DNA of 64,000 bases, taken from assembly GCA_002914845.1 (NCBI GenBank), contig JXTC01000620.1, positions 1-64,000 on the forward strand, read 5' to 3'. A model generated the notes under the pieces. That model had not been told where the DNA came from and did not search any database. It saw nothing but the letters and a program-made list of their open reading frames with translations. This document shows, piece by piece, positions 47,272 through 64,000 of the stretch; positions within the stretch are counted from its first letter, which is position 1, and every line of letters begins with the position of its first letter. This stretch comes from Trema orientale (Eukaryota; Streptophyta; Magnoliopsida; Rosales; Cannabaceae). The position numbers were made by a program, and so were the translations under genes.

Positions 47272-49900
47272 ACTTGGGGTTGGGAACATGTCGAAATTTG
47301 CTTCTTTTATATATATATATATACACATAGCTTTTTTTTTGGGCACGATTTAGTCTCCAATCTTTGGTGTTTTGGCATATTAGTCCCTCATTTTTAATTT
47401 TGGGCCTTACAAACCTGAAGCAATCAAGCCCCTTTAAATTTGCCGTTTAAAAAAAAAAAAAGAGGAAAATCATGTGCCAATGACATGGACCTTGCTTTAA
47501 GGATATTCCGTTAAATCAATAATTCCTCTCTCCTTCAAATTTCAATTTTAATAATTAAATCCTTCAACTTATGTTTTAGCAGCAAATTGGTCCAAATTGA
47601 TATCAGAGTTAAATTTTTGACAAACCGTATCATGTGTATAGCACACTACAAGCTAAAAAAGGTTCTGAAAAATAAAAATAAAACAAATAAAAAAAATAAA
47701 AATAAACAAAGAGACAAAAAATGGTATCTGAGAAGTAGTAATCGTATGTATGTAGGTTGTAGGGATTTGGGATTTGACAATGAGAAGTCTTATTGTTGAG
47801 TTTTGAGGAGCTTTGATTATGGTGGATACAGAGATACAAGATCTACTTTGTGGGAAATTGTCCCTTAAAAGCATGTGATTGAATATTGAATTTGCTGATT
47901 AATAAATAAGCTTACATTACGTTGATATTTGCTTGTCTTTGATTTTAATTGTGCAATTTATATATCATGAAATTTTCTTAATTATTAATGCAACCTCAAA
48001 TTAAGTCTATACTTATTATACACAAGAGGATTTTTAGTTTAAAATATAATAATCTAAAATCAGATCATAATTATTAAACAAAGCTGCACAATCTATTTGA
48101 TCAAGATTATTAATGTGGTCTATCATTAAATAAAGTTCCCTAATTGCCCTTTATTCGTAGGCCACGTTTTGGTAAGGCAGAACAGGCCTTAGAATGGAAT
48201 GATTATTTCACTAAAGTGGGTAATCTTAAAAGGTCCATTCTATCGCTTAGTTATAATGCGGTGAAGAATTTTGAAACCTAGTTTTATCAATTGTGGTATT
48301 GTGTTTGCCTTACTTCCCGAAAAAATTTCCTTTCCATATTAGTTAATTATTAAATAAAACATTTTTCCCATCTTAGGTCACTCATCCTAAATTTATTTCT
48401 AGGATAAGGGTCCTAAATTTATTATTAAATAATATTTATGGGAAACAAAAGAATAATTTGAAGCTAGTATGAGATTGAAGAAATAAGAACATATTAAGGT
48501 AAAAAAAGTCACATAAATTTGCTCATTCCCTAGCTAAATTTGCTCTTAGCATTTCTTCTTCTTGTATGTGGATAAATGAGATACCAGATTGTATCTCCAA
48601 AGTTGTAAAACAGTCTTTCCACTTAAAGGGAAAAAAAAAAAAAAAAAGAAAAAAGAGGGGAGGTAAAAAATATGTCAGTCAAACTTAGGCTTCTTCATTT
48701 ATAAATATTTTGGTTAAAAGGGAAAAATCTGTTAAAAAGGTTGGGGATGGGGTGAGAAAAACAAAAAGGTTTTTTTTTTTTTTTTTTTCCTTTTCAAATT
48801 TAACAATTACATCCTTCAAATAAATGAATTTTTGGTTTTGAGAGAACAAAGAAATGAATTTTTAGTCTTCAACCACAAAAATCAACGAGCAATTCATCTT
48901 CATTGCAAAGTCATTAAAATTGAATCACCCACTTTTTATCTATTTCAGTTCATGGTTTGGTTTTGTTAATTTAATGGCAACCACAAAACAAACCAAATCA
49001 TCGATTTGCCTTTTTATTTTTTGTTGCTCATGACAGTCATTTATTTGTTTAAAATTTTTGGTTTGATTTCGCTGGTTTCAAATTTTAAAAGTGAAGACCA
49101 TAACAAAAAAAAATCTGTGGTTTGGTTAGATTTTCTTTTGTTTTCTTTTGAACATTTCAAGATAAAACTTCCAGTATAATAATAAAAAATAAAATACTAG
49201 GTTATTATACAATTATTACAACCAATTTAAAATTTGTTTTAATAAATGTCAATGTTTTTCGAGTTTATGTAGTTTTATACTTATTATATCTACTTATATA
49301 TTAATTTTAGTTTATATTCTGAATATATTGGTTTTTATAATGGTTGCATATCATAATTTATATTTAGTATATTCACAAATTTACGAGTCATTTTAATACA
49401 ATATATGAAAAACCGATAAAATGAGTCATTTTATTGTAGGCCCCAAATGGAACACCGGAAAAATGGAGTATAAAAAAAATCACATAAAACATAAATTTCA
49501 TAAAACTCCAGTAAATAAAAAATGTCACATACGTGATTATGCCAAGGAGCTTATAAAAATATGACCAAATTTTGGCCCTAATTTCAGTAAATGTCCCTTT
49601 GTCAAATGTTATAGCAAAATATCCAGTATATATGCTTATAAATCAAGTATAAAATTTTATATACCAAGTATAAAAAATTATATACCTTGTACATTTTAGT
49701 ACAGTAACTAAAATTAGTAGATACATATGTAAAAATATATATATGAATATTTAGCTATAAAATTTTAAAAATATACATTTACTTAATCAAATTTAAAATT
49801 TTGGTCATCTACGTAAATTTATCTTATTTTTATTTTTTTATTTTTTTTATTTTTTTATTTTCCTCTTATGCCAATGTAAACATATTTGTAGTCCAATATA
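47272..49900. other. AT-rich intergenic DNA
   Basis: No gene was found. The words TTTGGCATATTAGTCCCTC and AAGCAATCAAGCCCC at 47340-47450, and a later CAGCAAATTGGTCC, resemble decayed foldback elements. A/T homopolymers occur at 47447-47461, 48629-48648 and 48771-48789. Confidence 0.5.
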
Positions 49901-50106
49901 AGGGTAATTATGTACTTTACTCTCTCGGCCCGCAGCCCAGGCCCACTCTCTCTTCTCCCCTTTCTCGTTACTGAAACCCCACGGTGCTAGACGAGAGAAT
50001 ACCTATTACCTTAGCTTCTCCTCTCTCTCTTGTCTCTGCTGCGGCTCCTCCTGCCTCCGGTGTGTGTGTGTCACTGTGTCTCTCTCGCTCGCTAGAGTCA
50101 TAATAA

Positions 50107-50141
<35 letters not shown>

Positions 50142-50155
50142 AGAGGAAGAAGAAA
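49901..50155 (+). promoter_or_regulatory. Promoter-proximal region and 5' UTR of RIO2
   Basis: A CT-rich stretch (about 49946-50095, with CTCTCTCTT and TGTGTGTGTG) precedes a run of about 33 A at 50108-50139, then AAGAGGAAGAAGAAA and the start codon. No TATA box is evident. The A run lies only about 16 bases before the ATG. Confidence 0.5.
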
Positions 50156-57623
<7,468 letters not shown>

Positions 57624-58480
57624 AAGAAGGATCCCCAAGCAATCAAGCTATCGGTTAAGTTATCTACGATGGTCATCGTATCACATTAATGAGGTCTTCT
57701 ATGGCTGCATACCTCCTCAAAATGGTGCTATAAAGTAGCATGAAGAATGGGAAGCATAGCATTGATTTTGGCTAATTTACATAAGCTTGCAATGTAGGAG
57801 AGAGAAACAGCTATTTTGTCTCAATTTTCGTTTCTCTCAATGTACTTGTAAGGGTTTATAATTGTGTTTCTAAAGTCTTAATAGCATACACTTCAATGAT
57901 CGTACGATGGATGATTATGCGGCATTTTTTTTTCGGTCTTTATTATTATTGTTTTGGGGAAAGTATCATCGGATTCATTGAGATACAAAGTATCAGATAA
58001 AATTTAGGGAGGGGTTTTCTCCGGCGGAATTCGGTCATTTGTAAGAGGAGCTCTTTTCATTACTGTAATATTCCTTTTTAAGGTATTATAGGATTTGATT
58101 AATTGTCAATTGATTAAATAGTGAAAAACAGAAAATTGAAATCAACACGTGGATTTTACTTGGTTCGGCGCGCTCAAAGATTGAACGAATTAATAATAAT
58201 CTAAACGGAACGAATACACCAATGTACTTGTATAAGGAAATATTAAGTGCTGCAATCGGATAGAATTGATTGACCAATATTGTTCAGTGAATACCACTTG
58301 ATTTAGTTATTTGCTAGACTACACTCAACTTGATTTAGTTCTTCACTCGACTCCCTTCAAAGCTTGGAATCAATATTCTCTCCTAAATATGTAGTTTTTC
58401 TCCGGAAAATGGTAAGAACACACTCAAAAGAATACTTAGAAAAAAACTTTCCTCAGCAGAAAATGACGAAAAATATTTGT
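57624..58480. other. 3' UTR of RIO2 and spacer
   Basis: The RIO2 3' UTR probably reaches about 57900. The segment 58135-58260 with GATTTTACTTGGTTCGGC resembles sequence often seen at the edges of plant repeats, but I found no ends. No gene was seen. Confidence 0.45.
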
Positions 58481-58910
58481 AAAGGATAGTATCACTTTTA
58501 TACCTTGTATTTCGATATTTTATTGAATTTATACCTTGTCTATTTCGATACTTTGTTTAATTTATACCTTGTGTTTTGGTTATTATCAACATTGACCTTT
58601 AAATTTGAAATATGTTACAAATTTATACATTGATAATAATTTAGAGCAGTTAATTTATCAAGATGCCATTTAAAAAATAAAAAAAAGTGTATAAAACTGA
58701 TCCTAGAATTTTAAAAAAAATGTATAAAAACTATTTCGAGAATACGTTTATTAAATCATCTTTGTAAATTAACTGCTCTAAATTGGTGTCAGGGTATAAA
58801 TTTGTAACAAATTTCAAATCTAGTCAATGTTGATAATAACCAAAACACAAGGTATAATTTGAACAAAGTGTCAAAATACAAAGTATAAAACTGATATTAT
58901 CCCTATTTGT
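58480..58910. mobile_element. Long-TIR foldback MITE, copy 2
   Basis: It begins near GGATAGTATCACTTTTATACC and ends near GTATAAAACTGATATTATCC. Both arms carry GGTTATTATCAACATTGAC, TTTGAAAT-TGTTACAAATTTATAC and TTAATTTA in opposite orientation. The left arm has an extra tandem copy of a TTTATACCTTGT unit. Same family as 36110-36510. Confidence 0.78.
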
Positions 58911-59240
58911 AATAACATACAAGCAAAAATACAAAAATATTGTCTACAAATTCTTCTACACAAGCAGTTTTTATAAAAAAAAGATATTTACAATCACCAA
59001 CCTATAAAACATCAATTAAAAGTGACTAAAAATGATTAGAAATTATTCCCAAATTATTAATACCTTTTTCCAATTAGAAAAATCTTATTCTATCAATATT
59101 CTATCAATTAATGCTAAGTTTCCTTTTGTGTTGCAACAGGAACCAAGAATGTTTGCAACACATAAAAATCCAAGATTTCGTTGTTAAAATAGAAAGCGTG
59201 CTTTAGACATGTTTTGACAGCTTACAATAGGAAAACGTGG
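58911..59240. other. AT-rich spacer
   Basis: No gene or clear repeat seen. Confidence 0.5.
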
Positions 59241-60180
59241 GCCAGAGGCACTTTTTCGTGGGTAACTTGTTTCCAACAGATTTTTTAAGTGTTCCTAAGG
59301 GTTAGGAATGTCAACTTATGACTATGACTGTGCTCTATAAATAGTGCATGAGGGAGGCATGCATAGGCAAGAGGCATTAGAGGGAAACACTTGACAGGAC
59401 TAAGTGTTGGTACCTATAGAGAGTTATAGTGCTAAGTGTGGGCTAGAGAGTATTGGGGCTGCTCTAGTGAAGGCTTAGACTACCGGGTCACACTTGACCT
59501 AGTGTGCCTAGTGCCTTGCCCACATACATGCATGTGTGTTGGCTTGCCTCCAAGTGCATGCCCAACCCATTGTGCATCAAATTTCTGTCATGTATACATG
59601 CCCAACCAATTGTGCATTAAATTTCTGACATGTGTGCATGCCCCCGTGCACACTTCACTAACTCTGAACATGGTACTGTACCACCATGTGATTTTTCTTA
59701 TATAAGTCTCGAGGGTCTGACAAACACTCCTCCACCCATATGAGCCAATGCCCTCATTGGCCTAGTGAAAGTCTTGTCTCCAACTTAATCTCATGCACCT
59801 TGCACTTTTCATCACAAGCTCCCTCGGCATCATTCTGCTAGAAACCGAGCTAAGCATCACCATGAGGCTCCCCCACACCTTCACCAACCCGCCCCCCAAA
59901 CGCCGCTATTCATCGCATGCTATTTGAAGTTGGTGAGGCTGTCCCATCCTCGAGGCTAAGTCTCTCTTATTATGAGAGTCTCAACCCTCGCACACGGATC
60001 TTCCGATGAGTTTCCTTCCTATGAAAGGTCGATAACGAGTGCGCTCAGCTACTGCCTCTTTGGACATTCCCGAGCAAAGTGTGGCCCATCATATGAGAAA
60101 CAACCCCGTTGTTCTTCTCTTTGCCTTTCAATAACTCTTTCTTGAAACCACCGTTGAAACCACCCCTTGGTTTCTTATCC
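59241..60180. other. Repeat-derived DNA, probably retroelement LTR or leader
   Basis: The GC content is higher than elsewhere. A TATA-like CTATAAATAG lies at about 59334. A 40-bp unit, ATGCCCAACCCATTGTGCAT and on, is duplicated at about 59558-59640. No gene frame is supported. I infer LTR or leader sequence of the gypsy-type element that follows, but no matching partner LTR was found in the window. Confidence 0.45.
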
Positions 60181-60453
60181 TCCGGAACCTGTGCTGCGAT
60201 TGTCGGACTTTGGACTACCATTCAAAGTCCACACTGATGCCTCAGATAGAGCTATTGTAAGGATGCTAGTCTAAGAGGAACACCCTATAGCCTACGAAAG
60301 CCGGAAGCTGAAAGAAGTTGAGCAATAGTACTTAGCCCACGAGAAGAAGATGGCAGTGGTGATCTATTTTTTGGAGATGTGGAAGAATTACAGGCACCAC
60401 GTTCACTGTGGTGACCAGCAACATTGCCAATACATACTTTAAGATGCAAAAGA
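60180..60453 (+). pseudogene. Ty3/gypsy RNase H remnant
   Basis: The frame reads PVLRLSDFGLPFKVHTDASD, then EEHPIAYESRKLKEVEQ, a stop, and YLAHEKKMAVV, the RT/RNase H junction of gypsy elements. TDASD holds a catalytic aspartate. Two stops sit where family members have Q, consistent with CAA to TAA change. The remnant breaks at the solo LTR inserted at 60454. Confidence 0.82.
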
Positions 60454-62255
60454 TGTTGGAATTGCCTAACACTTAGGATAAAAACATACATACATGCAAA
60501 CTATGGAAAATACATGATCACATCATGAACGCAGCGGAAAAATAGCGGATTTAGGTTTTAAAATTTTTACATGAAAATATATTTTCATAACCATAGAACA
60601 TACATACATCTAATACAGGATCATGTATAACATAAATCAAATCTAGATGCACAAACCCTAGAGATGAGATTAGGGTTTACCTCTTGTAGCGTGCTCCTCC
60701 TTGATCTCCTTGTTGATGGTGATCAAATCTCTAACCCTAGATCTTCTTGTCTATGCTCTTGCTCTTGGTTGATAAGGTGAGTAGGCACTAAGTCGAATCT
60801 TTCGTTAGAGAACGATCAAGAACACCTTCTTGATCCTATGGAACACTGGGACGTGAGATGAGACCGTGAGATGGCAGGAAACTTTTTCTCTCTCACTTAG
60901 CCTAGGGTGGCCGATTTTCTCTCTCTCTCTCTCTCTCCCTTGGTATGCGTGTGACACTATTAGTGTTACTTTGCAGTTTTTCCTCTCATATATCTTATAT
61001 ATATGAGGCCAAAAACTGCTAACCCTAGTCCAACTAGGATTGGGCTTGTTCTCCAATTTGGGCTTTGGAGTTTTTTTATAAATATGTCCAACTCATGTAA
61101 CTTATTTATAAAAATACCAACTTTTGTGTAGAATTATTATTTTACACAGTTTCATGAAATTAATTTCACAAATACCACCAACCAATTAATGAGCTTTATT
61201 GAGTTAGACAAGAGACCTAATGGATCTAAATAATCTAAGCTCCAATAATATGATAAATACATAATAACTCTTATTATGGTATTTATATAAATATTATTAG
61301 TAAAGGGGACACTCCAGTAAATGCCCAATACTGTACTCTTAGATTAGATGTCATGCCTTTTATAGAGATTCAATCAACTAACCTTGATTAATCGATCCAT
61401 CTAACGTATTCTATACCACACATAGAATCCCTATACAATCCGTAGTTGGATAGGTGAAATTACCGTAATACCCCTCCAACACCTATTTATCTTTAAGTTA
61501 CCATCTTTCTATCAAGGAATAATTTTATCGATAATTTTATTCTCAATGGCCATTTAGACAAAATTATCAACCAATTCACAAAGTGAATACTAAGATCTTA
61601 AATTTAATTATTCCATGAATCTTGAAAGAACCTAAAGTGGCATTAATGTATAGTGTCCTTAACTATTTGGTGTTCCCATCAACTCATGAGCCATAACCTC
61701 CAATATGCCAAAGTTCACCTCTACTTTCATAGAGGTTAATCTTTTAACAAATCAAAAGGCTACAACTCATGAAAGCAAGTCTAGTCAAACATCAAGGATT
61801 AAGATCTACATGCTAAGAGCTAGTATGTGGTAATATAAGAATTGAGTTACGGTACTCCAATTCTTTATATTGCCTAGTCTAGTTCAATACACATAACTTA
61901 TTTATGTTGTATTAGTGTTTCTATCAGAAGTCACATACTTCAATGATGAGACACATCATTCTCATTGAGATAGACAAACACTACAACTTATAGTAAATAA
62001 AGTATTCCATCTTTATTTACAGATTGTGAACTAATTCATTTAGACTTAGATAAAGAAACGAGTCTTCCCATAATTAACACTTAATCATGTTTGTTTCTTT
62101 ATACACAAGTAAAGTTATGGAATCTTTTCCAGATAAATAAACTGTTCAACTAAGATAGTTTAATCTAGCAAATATCATAATTGCATATAAGAGAAAGTTG
62201 TTTATACTCAAAGGGTATAATTGGAAATCTACTTTTTAGGGTAAATATCCCAACA
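60454..62255. mobile_element. Solo LTR in the gypsy remnant, target duplication AAAGA
   Basis: It starts TGTTGGAATTGCC and ends AAATATCCCAACA (TGTTGG...CCAACA). AAAGA stands at 60449-60453 and at 62256-62260. Gypsy coding sequence occurs on both sides. There is no coding sequence in its 1802 bp, so it is a solo LTR. The length and TGTTGG/CCAACA ends fit many plant copia LTRs, but the family is not proven. Confidence 0.88.
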
Positions 62256-62840
62256 AAAGAACCTATTTCCGAAGCGTGCTATTTGTAACACCCTTGGAGA
62301 TAGCCAAGCGGAGATCTCAAGGCGTGTGCCCTACTGCCAATCGATTTGCCATGTAGAAGTAAGAACTCATTGATAAAGTGCAGGATAGCTTAGCCAAGGC
62401 ATATCGACGGATGAAGAAGTATATTGACCAAAATCGATGGCCTCTAGACTTCCAGGTAGGCGATATGGTGTTGCTCAAGCTCACACTACAAATCTAGAAG
62501 AAAGTGACGGACAAGCAGTACTACAAAGGCTTGGTTCAGAAATTTGATGAGCTATTTGAGGTGATAAAAAAAGTTGGCAATATAGCATATCAATTAGCAT
62601 TGCAAGAAAGAATGAAAATACATCCCACTTTCCATGTTAGCTTCCTTAAACCTTACCATGAGGATGCTGAGTGGTAATAAACGAAGCATGCTCCACCCAT
62701 TGTGAGAAAGGAGTTGAAGAAGAAGTTAGCAAAAATTCTTGATCACCAAACCATGGGGGTAAGCTGAAAGAACCAATGGACTAATTACTTGGTTCAATAG
62801 AAAGGCAGTAACAAGGCATACTCTAATTGGGAATGTGGGT
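62256..62840 (+). pseudogene. Ty3/gypsy integrase C-terminus and chromodomain remnant (chromovirus)
   Basis: The frame gives DSLAKAYRRMKKYIDQNR, VGDMVLLKLTLQI, a stop, and IHPTFHVSFLKPYHED, the C-terminal integrase region of chromoviruses. Then ILDHQTMG and TNYLVQ, a stop and KG match a chromodomain, which in this group guides insertion to chromatin. Stops again replace Q or W codons. The zinc finger and DDE core that should lie between RNase H and this part are missing. Confidence 0.82.
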
Positions 62841-62896
62841 TTAGTGGTCCTAATAGCTGGGGGTATCAGCCACATCTATGTTACATATAAATGGCT
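62841..62896 (+). repeat. LTR fragment, plus orientation
   Basis: TGGTCCTAATAGCTGGGGGT and the following 35 bases are the reverse complement, with a few changes, of 63313-63368. It follows the chromodomain directly, as a 3' LTR start would. Confidence 0.65.
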
Positions 62897-63060
62897 AACT
62901 GGTCCACCATATCCTTCTAGTTGTCACGAATAATACATTGAAGTTTAGCAATGCTGGTTGCATGCAATTCAGCTTGTTCTGACAGGGTTGTAGTATTAAG
63001 TGCCGAGGCACTAGTTAGCGTCTCAAGAATACCAACACGTTCGCCAAGATCTTCCATCTA
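62897..63060 (-). pseudogene. Gypsy gag N-terminus remnant, opposite strand
   Basis: From an ATG at about 63057 the minus strand reads MEDLGERVGILETLTSASAL and on to IAKLQCIIRDN before a stop. It lies just after a primer site and LTR, where gag begins. The coiled-coil-like LETL heptads fit gypsy gag N-termini. The frame stops at the junction with the plus-strand LTR fragment. Confidence 0.6.
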
Positions 63061-63063
63061 AGC

Positions 63064-63075
63064 TCTGATACCAAG
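63064..63075 (-). promoter_or_regulatory. Primer-binding site of the inverted gypsy fragment
   Basis: GCTCTGATACCA on the plus strand is TGGTATCAGAGC on the minus strand, the exact complement of the 3' end of initiator methionine tRNA used by many plant retroelements. Confidence 0.85.
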
Positions 63076-63078
63076 TTG

Positions 63079-64000
63079 TTATAGGATCTAAACTCACTAT
63101 GAATTTTTTGCCTTATGATGGCACTAAGTTCTGCACTTAGTCAGCCCACTCAAGTGTTTAACTCATCACACTCAACTCAAAGACAAAGTAAAGTAAGCAC
63201 AAGTAAAGTATATACAAGCATGCATAAATACTCTCCAATCTTTTATTAATCTTAAAAGGAATTAAAAATCTGCTGTAGGGATCATATAAGCTCCCTGTGT
63301 CCTCTACATTTCATAACTTAGCTATTTATAAGTAACATAAGTGTGGCTGACACCCCCAGTCACTAAGACCACTAAAGCCATGTTTTGAGGGTTAGAACAA
63401 GTTTGAACCATCATAAGATACCATCTAGCTTGAGGTTGTGCAGGATAATATGAGAAATGTTCAGTCAAGTTGAAAATCCCACGTTCTGCCAGTCTGCTGC
63501 CTAAGCGCTATACGCTATGTGCCTGAGTAGTGTGCGCGCCTAGCGCATGTATGTCTATCGTGCATCAGTAGTGTGCGCACGTGCACCACTTGTGCTAATA
63601 TCTCGGTCATATGTGTACCAGCTGCCCGCCGAGTCCCAGCACCACGACGCTTGCATTTCTCGGCCACATGCCAAGGCACTGTGTTAAGGCTCTGTGTTTC
63701 TCGCATCCTTATCTGAACACCTACCCAAGCACCCAGATGTCTCAGTGGTGCGCACATGCTACTACGATTGTGCACATGTGCATTGCTATACGTTGCTTCG
63801 ACTGTGCGTGCTTTACTGTGCATACTTGTTCCATCTCGGTGCATACCTTGTTGCACATGCATGTACTCATGAATCTGTCCATGGGGCATACACATGAGAG
63901 TTACTTCCAGGTGTGTGTCTAAGTGCTCCCACCTAGTTGTGTGAATCTCTTAGCACACTTGCCTCGTATGTTGGGGCATCAACCTCATACTATGCCGTGA
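63079..64000 (-). repeat. LTR of the inverted gypsy fragment, runs past the window end
   Basis: It starts TGTTATAGGATC on the plus strand, so on the minus strand it ends in ATAACA just before the primer site. Its middle (63305-63375) matches the plus-strand LTR fragment at 62841-62896 in inverse orientation. From 63480 on the sequence is GC-richer and full of GTGCGCA and GCATGT words. Overlapping open frames on both strands at 63515-63922 come from this repetitive composition. Confidence 0.7.

Noticed and set aside
63515-63922. Overlapping frames of 126 and 103 residues rich in H, C, M and T
   Set aside because: They lie in an LTR with repeated GCACATG-type words. Frames are open on both strands because of composition.

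Overview
This window is nuclear DNA of a flowering plant, most likely a eudicot. It is strongly AT-rich, its genes are split by GT-AG introns into many short exons, and the rest is mostly transposable elements of several plant classes. I could not assign a species from sequence alone. One assembly gap of 987 N lies at 28986-29972.

Four conserved single-copy-type nuclear genes can be modelled completely. On the minus strand at 4012-8141 is a tafazzin-family acyltransferase (4 exons, 280 aa). On the plus strand at 36739-42262 is the 20S proteasome subunit alpha-7, PAG1 (10 exons, 249 aa). On the minus strand at 44043-46343 is a thylakoid protein matching MPH1 (3 exons, 235 aa). On the plus strand at 50156-57623 is the RIO2 atypical protein kinase for 40S ribosome maturation (13 exons, about 468 aa). 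They are ordinary housekeeping or plastid genes. They do not form a pathway, and each has its own promoter.

Between them, left to right: 2.4-3.5 kb holds two short LTR-like copies in inverted orientation. From 9.6 to 13.5 kb is a decayed Mutator-like element whose transposase remnant sits between two large tandem arrays of opposite orientation. From 14.6 to 17.1 kb is a solo LTR with a 5-bp target duplication. From 19.1 to 32.7 kb is a rearranged Ty1/copia element (LTR - internal - LTR - partial internal) whose right LTR is split by a second solo LTR of the same kind. A foldback element (32.7-33.3 kb) and a LINE with an apparent 5' inversion (33.4-36.0 kb) follow. From about 59 kb to the end there is Ty3/gypsy chromovirus debris, cut by a third solo LTR and by an inverted junction.

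Small MITEs lie in introns and between genes: hAT-like, Tourist-like and long-TIR foldback types. I found no RNA gene, CRISPR array or bacterial-type operon. The most interesting material is structural: the inverted MULE arrays with a three-part higher-order repeat, the recombinant copia element, three solo LTRs with exact target duplications, and perfect hairpins kept in both copia LTRs.
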